Source: Rhodobacteraceae bacterium CCMM004 (lineage in GTDB: Bacteria > Pseudomonadota > Alphaproteobacteria > Rhodobacterales > Rhodobacteraceae). From it: a stretch of 64,000 bases of DNA. How positions within the stretch are numbered: the stretch's first letter is position 1; the number at the start of each line of letters is the position of its first letter. Shown in pieces: positions 27,293 through 34,115 of this stretch. Below the pieces are notes generated by a model, which was given only the letters and a program-made list of their open reading frames with translations, had not been told where the DNA came from and searched no databases. The stretch covers positions 193,501 to 257,500 of the forward strand of contig RZWH01000004.1 in assembly GCA_004005435.1 (NCBI GenBank). Reading direction: 5' to 3'. A program made the position numbers and the translations under genes.

Positions 27293-28192
27293 GTGATCGC
27301 GGGCGGACGGAACGTCGAGTTGGTGTTCAAGGGCTTCCAGACGCTCTAGACCGACGCCCACCGGCAAGCGCCGCAGACCTGGGACAAGATCGCGATGACG
27401 GTCCCGAGCGTGTCGCGCGAAGAAACCTACGGCTGGCTGGGACAGTTTCCGCAGCTGCGCGAGTGGATCGGGCCGCGGCATGTCCACAGTCTGACGGCGC
27501 ATCGCTTCACCATCGTCAACCGCCATTTCGAAAGCACGGTGGCGGTCGGGGCGGACGATATCGCCGACGACCGGCTTGGCGTTTTCAAGCCGGCGTTCTC
27601 GGAAATGGGCTACCTCGCCGCCCAGCATCCCGAAGAGATGATCTTCGACCTTCTGGGCGCCGGCTTCGCCACGACGTGCTTCGACGGACAATCGTTCTTC
27701 GACACCGACCAACCGGTGACGGACCGGGCCGGCGCCACCGTCACGGTGAGCAACATGCACGCCGGCAGCGACCCGGCCTGGTTCCTTCTCGACACCTCGC
27801 GCAGTCTCCGCCCCATCGTGTGGCAGGAGCGCAAGCCCTACACCTTCGTGTCGAAGATGCGCCCCGAGGACGATCACGTCTTCTTCAACAACCAGTTCGT
27901 CTACGGGGTGGACGCGCGGGTGAACGCGGGCTTCGGTCTGTGGCAGCTCGCCTTCGGCAGCAAGGCCACCCTGAACGCGGGCAACTATGCCGCCGCGCGG
28001 GCGGCGATGATGGCCTTCCATGCCGATGGCGGACGCGTCCTCGGCATCAAGCCCACGACGCTGGTGGTGCCGCCGGCGCTGGAGGCGGAGGCGTTGGAGA
28101 TCCTGAACGCGGATCGCAACGCCGCCGGCGCCACCAACGTCTGGCGCGACACGGCCGATCTGATCGTCACGCCGTTCCTGCCGGCGGCCTGA
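27293..28192 (+). pseudogene. Mu-like major head subunit gpT, interrupted by a TAG codon
   Basis: The gene starts at GTG 27293 behind AGAGGAGAG and reads VIAGGRNVELVFKGFQTL, then meets TAG at 27347-27349. It carries on in frame as TDAHRQAPQTWDKIAMTVPS through the gpT core (YGWLGQFPQLREWIGPR, FDGQSFFDTDQPV, KMRPEDDHVFFNNQFVYGVDARVNAG). In intact gpT proteins the position before TDAH is usually Tyr, so one base change (TAC or TAT to TAG) explains the stop. An internal ATG at 27395 could give a product lacking the N-terminus. Confidence 0.85.
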
Positions 28193-28196
28193 TCCT

Positions 28197-29114
28197 ATGC
28201 CAGCCGCCGTCCACGCCGCCTGCGACCGCGCGCTGCCGGGGCGCGCCCCGCTCTGGGTCCACCTGTTCCCGATGGGCGAGTTCAAGGCCCGCGACGGCCG
28301 CCGGTTCCGCCTGGACGATCCCGACGCCGTCATAGCGACGTTCCGCGCCGGCAAGGTCGATCTGCCGGTGGACTACGAACACCAGTCCGAAACGGCCGCG
28401 GACCGGCGCGTCGGACCGGCGCCTGCCGCGGGGTGGATCAAGGAGCTGCGTCGGCAAGAGGGCGGTCTTTGGGGCCGTGTGGAGTGGACCGCGCAGGCGC
28501 GATCCCTGATCGCCGGCAAGGCCTACCGCTACCTCAGCCCCGCCTTCTACCACGGTGCCGAAGACGGCAACGTGATCGAGCTGAAAGGCGCCGCCCTGGT
28601 TCACCGTCCCGCCCTCGACCTGGTCGCCCTCGCCAGCAAACAGGAGCCTGCCATGGATCCCCGTTCCGACCTGATCGCACAGCTCGCGCTTCCCGACGAC
28701 GCCAGCGACGAAGACATCTGGACCGCCGCCTTGACGCGGCTACGCGAAACACCCGAGGGCGAACCCGATCCCGCCCGCTACGTTCCTGTGGAAGCGCTGG
28801 AAGAGCTGTTGCGCGACCGCGCCGCCGGGCACGCCCGCGTGAGCGAAGCGCAGGCGTCCGCTAAGGTTCAGGCCGCGTGCGCACAGGGCTACATCACGCC
28901 CGCGATGACCGATTGGGCGCTGAGCCTCTGCCGCAAGGACCCGGACGCCTTCGACGGCTTCCTGGCTAAGGCCGTGCCGTCCTACGCGCATCTGGAGACA
29001 CGCACGGTTCCGTCCGGGCCGCCGCCTGCCACCGGCACTACCGACGCTGGCGGGGACGAGGTGGCCAGCCTCTGCCGCCAGCTCGGGCTGGACGCCGCCA
29101 AGTTCCGGGGCTGA
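28197..29114 (+). CDS. Mu-like prophage protease/scaffold gpI
   Basis: Protein of 305 residues. The N-terminal half is a phage I-type prohead protease (PLWVHLFPMGEFKARDGRRF, KVDLPVDYEHQSETA, AYRYLSPAFYH, VHRPALDLVAL), and the second half is a helical scaffold-like region. It is intact and begins 4 bp after gpT. In Mu the protease gene comes before the head gene; here it comes after, so the block has been rearranged. Confidence 0.85.
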   Translation: MPAAVHAACDRALPGRAPLWVHLFPMGEFKARDGRRFRLDDPDAVIATFRAGKVDLPVDYEHQSETAADRRVGPAPAAGWIKELRRQEGGLWGRVEWTAQARSLIAGKAYRYLSPAFYHGAEDGNVIELKGAALVHRPALDLVALASKQEPAMDPRSDLIAQLALPDDASDEDIWTAALTRLRETPEGEPDPARYVPVEALEELLRDRAAGHARVSEAQASAKVQAACAQGYITPAMTDWALSLCRKDPDAFDGFLAKAVPSYAHLETRTVPSGPPPATGTTDAGGDEVASLCRQLGLDAAKFRG

Positions 29115-29236
29115 TCCCCGGCCCACCGACGCCTGCGCCGCTCCCCGTTCCGGCGATGCAGGCTACCGCGTCCGGTCCGGCCAAGTCCTCTTCGGGCCGG
29201 GCCGGGCGCGGGACCTTTTCGCCCGAGCCGCGCAAG

Positions 29237-29596
29237 ATGGCCGACACCGACCCGTCCTATCCCCCGCCGCCGGCGCACGTGGCGCCCTACGTAGACGCGC
29301 TCGGGATCGAGACGGCCATCGAGTTCCTCCTGGCCTTCGGCGGATCCGCGCTCTACACGCCGGCCACGCCCCGCCAGCGCGGCGCTTTCGCGTTGAAGTT
29401 CGGCATGGACGCCGCCCGTGCCCTCTCCGCGCGTGCCGACCGCCTCCAACCCCGCGTGCCGCTCGCCTCGCGCTGGCTCGCCCAGTGCCTCGCCGCGGAG
29501 GGCCGCAGCGTGCAGGACATCTGCCGCATCCTCCGCACCTTGAACACCACCGTGCGGAGCTACCTGAAGGACAATAAAGTGGATGGGATGGCGTAG
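29237..29596 (+). CDS. Mor-like phage transcription activator
   Basis: Protein of 119 residues. The core LGIETAIEFLLAFGGSALY, then RVPLASRWLAQCLAAEGRSVQDICRILRTLNTTVRSYL, matches the Mor/C family of Mu middle-gene activators, with a C-terminal helix-turn-helix. The ATG at 29237 precedes the domain; an ATG at 29156 would add 27 residues of low-complexity sequence. In Mu, mor lies upstream of the head genes, so its place after gpI again shows rearrangement. Confidence 0.7.
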   Translation: MADTDPSYPPPPAHVAPYVDALGIETAIEFLLAFGGSALYTPATPRQRGAFALKFGMDAARALSARADRLQPRVPLASRWLAQCLAAEGRSVQDICRILRTLNTTVRSYLKDNKVDGMA

Positions 29597-29659
29597 ACGG
29601 ATCGCCGCGGGCGCCCTCGCCACCTGTGCCACGCAGCCCTACCAACGTCGCTGCGGGCG

Positions 29660-29693
29660 TGACACGATGAAGTTCTCGCGGCCGTAGCACGGT
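29660..29693. repeat. Repeated motif in the right arm, copy 1
   Basis: TGACACGATGAAGTTCTCGC then GGCCGTAGCACGGT. Copy 2 at 29981-30014 differs at four positions. The central TTCTCGCGGCCGTAGCACGG is identical over 20 bases. Downstream of both, a looser match around GCGAGGC-ACCGCC extends the likeness to roughly 100 bp. Confidence 0.7.
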
Positions 29694-29812
29694 CCGACCG
29701 GGCCGGAGCGCCATGTTGGGTTTTGGCGAGGCCCCACCGCCCGCACCGTTTCCCCGACCACCGGCGCCGCCCCCTTGACCGGCGCGAAGGCGGTGGATAG
29801 GCGAGAGGCTCG

Positions 29813-29893
29813 GCGCGGTGTACCCCGATTGGGAAGGGGGTTTAGGCCCTGAGCAGGGCAAAAATGTATGTCGGTTCGATTCCGGCCCCGCGT
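29813..29893 (+). ncRNA. tRNA-like sequence, probably a degenerate tRNA
   Basis: A T-arm with the invariant loop is at 29870-29886 (GTCGG-TTCGATT-CCGGC). The bases directly after it (29887-29893, CCCGCGT) can pair at six of seven positions with GCGCGGT at 29813-29819, as an acceptor stem would. A D-like arm with ACCCC/GGGGT lies at 29822-29841. The middle hairpin GCCCT-GAGC-AGGGC has a four-base loop instead of seven, so no anticodon can be assigned. It could be a tRNA pseudogene or chance. Confidence 0.3.
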
Positions 29894-29980
29894 CGAACCT
29901 CCCTTCCAGAGAACTTGACCGGGCGTTCAAGCGGCGTTGCAGCGGGCCTGCCCGAGGTGCTATTCTTGAAAAAGGCAGCG

Positions 29981-30014
29981 TGACAGGGTGATATTCTCGC
30001 GGCCGTAGCACGGT
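29981..30014. repeat. Repeated motif in the right arm, copy 2
   Basis: TGACAGGGTGATATTCTCGC then GGCCGTAGCACGGT, the partner of 29660-29693, 321 bp downstream in the same orientation. Confidence 0.7.
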
Positions 30015-30145
30015 TCCTCTCGGGACCGCTGCAATATGCGGGGTTCATGCGAGGCACCGCCGCCCGCCGCTATTTTCGGGGCCGTTGGCCGGAGGCTTCA
30101 ATCGCCTGCCACCGCCAAATACGGGCAAATCCCGCAAATAGCCGC

Positions 30146-30190
30146 CGCAAACCCCGTGAACACCCCACGCAAACCAGATGAACACTTACA
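30146..30190. repeat. Right-end transposase sites of the Mu-like element
   Basis: Read on the minus strand, the two sites are GTGTTCATCTGGTTTGCG (30185 to 30168) and GTGTTCACGGGGTTTGCG (30163 to 30146), with 4 bp between them. They correspond to R1 and R2. The outer end finishes at CA 30189-30190. Confidence 0.8.
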
Positions 30191-30195
30191 ACTTG
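30191..30195. repeat. Right copy of 5-bp target duplication (ACTTG)
   Basis: ACTTG directly follows the CA terminus and matches 23286-23290 on the other side of the element. Confidence 0.8.
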
Positions 30196-30488
30196 CGTCT
30201 CCAAGCCGCTCTGCGCACGCCCGCCCCGGCGGGACGGCGCAGCCCTTCTCTCCCCGCAGAGACCTCTCGCTTTGCCGCGTCCCCAGCGCTGATGTCCCGC
30301 CCCGCGCGCAGCGCGTGAAGTGTGGGCTCCGCGCCCGTTCGTTTCCTTGCCATGGTGCCTCCGACGTGCCGCGTCCGGCCCGCCGGCCGCGCCCGGCGGC
30401 TCTCGCCTTTCAGCCCCGGAGCGCGCCTTATCGCATCCCGACCCCACACCGCTTGCCCGCGGGCGCGCGGGGGCGCAGGGTGCAGAGC
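30196..30488. other. Intergenic stretch after the Mu-like element
   Basis: There are 293 bp between the target duplication and the ModE-like gene. The sequence is GC-rich with short open frames on both strands, but none has a ribosome site or a recognisable product. The promoter of the ModE-like gene should lie in its last part. Confidence 0.5.
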
Positions 30489-30851
30489 ATGAGCGACACG
30501 TCCCCGGTTCTGCGTCTGCGCATCGTTTTCGGCCCTGGCCGGATGATCGGGCCGGGCAAGGCCGAGCTTCTTGAACGGATCGCGCGCACCGGGTCCATCG
30601 CCGCCGCCGGGCGGGAGATGGGCATGAGTTACAAACGCGCCTGGCTGCTGGTCGAAACCATGAACGCGATGTTCGCCGAGCCCGCGGTGACGCGCACCCG
30701 CGGCGGCGCGCGCGGCGGTGGCGCCACGGTGACCGATACCGGGCGCGCCGCGCTGGCCGCCTACCGCGGGGCCGAAGCGGCCGCCCTGCGCGCCGCCGAC
30801 GACGAGATCGCAGCGCTCACCGCCCTCCTGGCCCCGCCGCCCGAAGCGTGA
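30489..30851 (+). CDS. ModE-like molybdenum regulator (winged-helix domain only)
   Basis: Protein of 120 residues matching the N-terminal DNA-binding domain of ModE: FGPGRMIGPGKAELLERIARTGSIAAAGREMGMSYKRAWLLVETMN, then the wing GARGGGATVTDTG. The two molbindin domains of full ModE are absent, as in several alphaproteobacterial regulators. The ATG at 30489 is the first with a domain. It lies 51 bp upstream of modA, with a Mo-box-like palindrome between, so it probably represses modABC when molybdate is plentiful. Confidence 0.87.
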   Translation: MSDTSPVLRLRIVFGPGRMIGPGKAELLERIARTGSIAAAGREMGMSYKRAWLLVETMNAMFAEPAVTRTRGGARGGGATVTDTGRAALAAYRGAEAAALRAADDEIAALTALLAPPPEA

Positions 30852-30871
30852 GAGGCGCCGCGTCGCGCTTG

Positions 30872-30895
30872 CGATATTTCCGCAGAAACATATCG
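30872..30895. promoter_or_regulatory. Candidate ModE operator (Mo box)
   Basis: CGATAT and ATATCG are exact inverted arms 12 bp apart, making a 24-bp site seven bases before the modA ATG at 30903. The total length and the AT-rich half-sites ending in CG resemble the E. coli modA operator. Binding here would block modA translation or transcription directly. It is inferred from position and symmetry. Confidence 0.5.
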
Positions 30896-30902
30896 TCTTC
30901 CA

Positions 30903-31679
30903 ATGCGATTCGTCCGTCTCTGCGCCTGCCTGTGCCTCGCCGTGTCGGTGGGGATCGCGGCGCGTGCAGGGGCGGGCGAGACCGTCACCGTCTATGCCGC
31001 CGCCAGCACCCAGACAGCGCTGGAGGAGATCGCGGCCGGTTTCGCCCAAGCCACCGGGCACCGGGCCGTGGTCTCGGCCGCGGGCACCCCCGTCCTGGCC
31101 CGGCAGATCCAGCGCGGCGCGCCGGCCGACGTCTTCGTCTCCGCCAGCCCTGCCTGGATGGACACGCTCGACGCCGAGGGGCACATCGCGCCCGGCACCC
31201 GGCGCGACCTCGTCGGCAACCGGCTGGTCCTGATCGGCGCGACTGGGGCGGCGCCGGTGCCGCTCGGGCCCGCGTTCGACCTGGCGGCGCGGCTCGGCGG
31301 CGGGCGGCTGGCCGTCGCTCTGATCGACGCGGTCCCGGCGGGGCAATACGCCCGCGCCGCGCTGGAGGCGACCGGGCTGTGGGAGGCCGCGGCCCCCCGC
31401 CTGGCGCAGACCGACAACGTGCGCGCCGCGCTCGCTCTGGTCGCCCTGGGGGCCGCGCCGCTGGGCGTCGTCTATGCCTCGGATGCGCGGGCGGAGCCCC
31501 GGGTCACCGTCGTCGCGGCCTTTCCCGAGGACAGCCACCCGCCCATCGTCTATCCCGTCGCCGCTGTGGTCGGTCGCGACAGCCCGGCCGTGAGGGCGTT
31601 CCTGGCCCATCTCTCGGCACCGGAGGCGCGGGCAGCCTGGGCGCGCCACGGGTTCCGTGTCTTGGGCGGAGCAGAGTGA
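30903..31679 (+). CDS. modA: Molybdate-binding protein ModA
   Basis: Periplasmic protein of 258 residues with a Sec signal (CACLCLAVSVGIAARAGAGE). ModA motifs are VYAAASTQTALEEIAAGF, VSAAGTPVLARQIQRGAPADVFVSAS, the LVGNRLVLIG hinge and PAGQYARAALEATG. It captures molybdate or tungstate for the ABC importer. Its stop overlaps the modB GTG by four bases. Confidence 0.95.
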   Translation: MRFVRLCACLCLAVSVGIAARAGAGETVTVYAAASTQTALEEIAAGFAQATGHRAVVSAAGTPVLARQIQRGAPADVFVSASPAWMDTLDAEGHIAPGTRRDLVGNRLVLIGATGAAPVPLGPAFDLAARLGGGRLAVALIDAVPAGQYARAALEATGLWEAAAPRLAQTDNVRAALALVALGAAPLGVVYASDARAEPRVTVVAAFPEDSHPPIVYPVAAVVGRDSPAVRAFLAHLSAPEARAAWARHGFRVLGGAE

Positions 31680-32368
31680 CCTGGCTGGGGCCCGCCGAGT
31701 GGGAGGCCGTACGCCTGTCGCTCAGGGTGGCGTTCTGGGCCACGCTTCTCAGCCTCCCGCCTGGCATCTTCGTCGCCTATGCGCTTGCGCGCTGGCAGTT
31801 CCCGGGCAAGAGCCTGCTGAACGGGCTGGTGCATCTGCCGCTGATCCTGCCGCCGGTGGTGACCGGTTATCTGCTGCTACTGACCTTCGGGCCGCAAGGG
31901 CCGCTGGGTCGTCCGCTGGAGGCAATGGGCCTCGGGCTCGCCTTTCGCTGGACCGGTGCGGCGCTGGCCGCGGCGGTCATGGCCTTCCCCCTCCTGGTGC
32001 GGTCGGTTCGGCTGTCGGTCGAGGCGGTGGACCCGGGATTGGAGGAGGCCGCCGCGACCCTCGGCGCGCCGTCCGCCTGGGTCTTTGCCACCGTCACGCT
32101 GCCACTGATTCTGCCCGGCATCCTGGCCGGGGCGATCCTGGCCTTCGCCAAGGCGATGGGCGAGTTCGGGGCCACCATCACCTTTGTCTCAAACATCCCG
32201 GGCGAGACCCGGACGCTGCCCTCGGCAGTCTACACGTTCCTCCAGGTTCCGGGCGGCGAGGCGTCGGCGCTGCGGCTGGTGGTGGTGTCGGTGATCGTCG
32301 CCATGGCCGCGCTGGCCTTGTCGGAAATCCTGGCGCGGCGGATCGCGGCACGGGTGGCGGGGCGATGA
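31676..32368 (+). CDS. modB: Molybdate ABC importer permease ModB
   Basis: Permease of 230 residues with the conserved VHLPLILPPVVTGYLLL segment, the EAA loop VDPGLEEAAATLGAPSAWVF, and the ModB-specific KAMGEFGATITFVSNIPGETRTLP. It starts at GTG in a GTGA overlap with the modA stop and ends in an ATGA overlap with modC. Confidence 0.95.
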   Translation: MTWLGPAEWEAVRLSLRVAFWATLLSLPPGIFVAYALARWQFPGKSLLNGLVHLPLILPPVVTGYLLLLTFGPQGPLGRPLEAMGLGLAFRWTGAALAAAVMAFPLLVRSVRLSVEAVDPGLEEAAATLGAPSAWVFATVTLPLILPGILAGAILAFAKAMGEFGATITFVSNIPGETRTLPSAVYTFLQVPGGEASALRLVVVSVIVAMAALALSEILARRIAARVAGR

Positions 32369-33447
32369 CGCTGGAGGTCCGCCTGCGCCACGGCTGGCCG
32401 GGCTTCGACCTCGACGTGGCGTTCCGCGCGCCCGCGGGGGTGACGGTGCTCTACGGCCGATCGGGGTCGGGCAAGAGCACCGTGGTCGACGCCGTCGCGG
32501 GCCTCCTCCGGCCGCAGAGCGGGCGGATCGTACTGGGCGACCGGGTGCTTCTCGACACCGACCGCGGCGTCGCGATGCCGCCCCATCGCCGGAGGCTGGG
32601 ATATGTGTTTCAGGACGGACGCCTGTTTCCGCACCTGACCGTGCGCCAGAACCTGATGTATGGCCGCCGCCTCGCCCCCGCGGCCCGGCGGCGGACCGAC
32701 CCCGAGCGCGTGATCGCGATGCTGGGGCTCGGCCCGCTCCTGTCGCGCCGGCCCGGCACCCTGTCGGGCGGAGAGAAGCAGCGGGTGGCGATCGGCCGGG
32801 CGCTGTTGGCCGAGCCCGAGATGCTCTTGGCCGACGAGCCACTGGCCTCGCTCGACGCCCCCCGCAAGGCCGAGATCCTGCCCTATATCGAGCGGCTGCG
32901 CGACGCGGGGGGCGTGCCGATCCTCTACGTGACCCATTCTGTGGCCGAGGTCGCGCGCCTCGCCACCTGGGTCGTCGCACTGGAGGCGGGGCACACGACG
33001 CGCGAAGGCCCGGCGCAGGAGGTGCTGGGCGACCCCATGGTGACGCCCGCGGGGGTGCGCGCCGCCGGGGCGGTGATCGAGGCGACGGTGATGCGGCACC
33101 ACGACGACGGGCTGACCGAGCTCGACGCGGGCGGCACGCCACTGTTCCTGCCGCGGGTTGGGATCGCCGCCGGTGGGCGGCTGAGAGTGCGGATCGCCGC
33201 GCAGGACGTGATCCTATCCCGCGGTGCGCCCGAGGGGCTGTCGGCGCTCAACGTGCTGCCGGGCCGGGTGGCGGCTCTGCGCCAGGGCGAGGGGCCGGGC
33301 GCGATGGTGGTGCTCGACACCCCCGCCGGGAGACTCCTGGCGCGAGTCACTCGCCGCTCGGCCGCCGCACTGGGCCTGGCCGAAGGCACGGAGTGCCACG
33401 CGGTGATGAAAACGGTCGCCATCGCCCCCGAGGACGTGGGCGCATAG
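32365..33447 (+). CDS. modC: Molybdate ABC importer ATPase ModC
   Basis: Protein of 360 residues. It has an ABC domain with Walker A GRSGSGKST, signature LSGGEKQRVAIGRAL and Walker B MLLADEPLASLDA, then a C-terminal molbindin/TOBE domain (GLSALNVLPGRVAAL, CHAVMKTVAIAP) that binds oxyanion and can shut transport down by feedback. It is the last gene of modABC. A GC-rich inverted region follows the stop but has no T-run. Confidence 0.95.
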   Translation: MTLEVRLRHGWPGFDLDVAFRAPAGVTVLYGRSGSGKSTVVDAVAGLLRPQSGRIVLGDRVLLDTDRGVAMPPHRRRLGYVFQDGRLFPHLTVRQNLMYGRRLAPAARRRTDPERVIAMLGLGPLLSRRPGTLSGGEKQRVAIGRALLAEPEMLLADEPLASLDAPRKAEILPYIERLRDAGGVPILYVTHSVAEVARLATWVVALEAGHTTREGPAQEVLGDPMVTPAGVRAAGAVIEATVMRHHDDGLTELDAGGTPLFLPRVGIAAGGRLRVRIAAQDVILSRGAPEGLSALNVLPGRVAALRQGEGPGAMVVLDTPAGRLLARVTRRSAAALGLAEGTECHAVMKTVAIAPEDVGA

Positions 33448-34115
33448 ATCAGAGGCGCGGCCCCACGGCCCCGCGCGGCAGCGGTATTGCCCGGCGGCAC
33501 CCGGACGCTCACTGGAGCAAACGGCCCCGCGATCACCACCGAATGCCGCCCGCCCCACCCCTCAGCCCACGCCCCACCCGGCCGCAGGCCGCGCAATGCC
33601 CTAGATGTTTGCATCGCCGACGCGCACCACGCGACCGCGCCCCGGCGGAACGCCGCTGCCGTCGGTTCTGAGCACCAGATTTTCCGGTGTTGGCGGACTG
33701 CTGCGTGAAACCGACGTGGTCGGCGTGGCCGACTCCGCCCCCTGGGTTCGGCGCATCGGCAACGGCTACAGCGCTGGGGGCGTCCGCGGACCCCGCGGCG
33801 CCGGGGCAGCACCCTCCGCACAGGAACATCGTCTGGCGGCCCGGCAGCGTGGCTTTTTTCTGGCCACCCTTTCTCGGTCGCTGCCGTCCATCGGGCAACG
33901 ACAGCCTCCGCGCCCCCGGGGGGCGGCGCTTTTGAAGAGGACGGTTCAGCCGCCGCATCGCGGGTGATTTCGCCCCTGGGCCGCGCCGCGCGACCGCGCG
34001 CCGGCGGAACGGCGCGGTCATTCCTCTTGGCGGGTCCCGGGAAGTGCTCCTTCGCCTCCACCAGGTCGTCACGGCCCGAGCCCTTGTTCCACGCGGCCCC
34101 GGCCGACCCCCAACC
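33448..34115. other. 668-bp region without a convincing gene
   Basis: Open frames exist on both strands but have no ribosome site, domain or codon bias like their neighbours. Two near-identical 22-bp direct repeats are present (33631-33652 and 33990-34011, 21 of 22 bases the same). The second forms an 8-bp-stem hairpin, GACCGCGC / GCGCGGTC at 33992-34019. It holds the tails of two convergent operons (modABC and the oxidoreductase operon). No known riboswitch pattern was recognised. Confidence 0.5.

Larger units (their letters stand above)
29597..30145. other. Non-coding right part of the Mu-like element
   Basis: No convincing gene is present in about 550 bp. It holds a duplicated 34-bp motif (29660-29693 and 29981-30014) and a tRNA-like T-arm with a matching acceptor strand (29813-29893). 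Both are described separately. Confidence 0.55.
23291..30190. mobile_element. Degenerate Mu-like transposable prophage, 6.9 kb
   Basis: The left end begins TGACGGTGTTCAGACGG and the right end, read inward on the other strand, begins TGTAAGTGTTCATCTGG. The first 23 bases match at 17 positions without a gap, and each end has a second copy of the site. ACTTG flanks both sides. Inside, in order: repressor (-), Ner-like protein, MuA-type transposase (frameshifted), a short truncated gene, a DUF4062 cargo gene, head protein gpT (stop codon), protease gpI and a Mor-like activator. MuB, portal, tail, lysis and packaging genes are absent, so it cannot make virions alone. Confidence 0.88.

Noticed and set aside
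27125-28354. Minus-strand frame across gpT and gpI
   Set aside because: It is antisense to clear phage genes. Only its last 50 codons, beyond the phage genes, could be a remnant.
33605-33967. 120-codon plus-strand frame after modC
   Set aside because: No ribosome site, no family likeness, rich in Arg/Pro as expected from chance in GC-rich DNA.
33448-34115. Possible cobalamin or FMN riboswitch
   Set aside because: I looked for their conserved core boxes on both strands and did not find them. The neighbours are not typical targets either.
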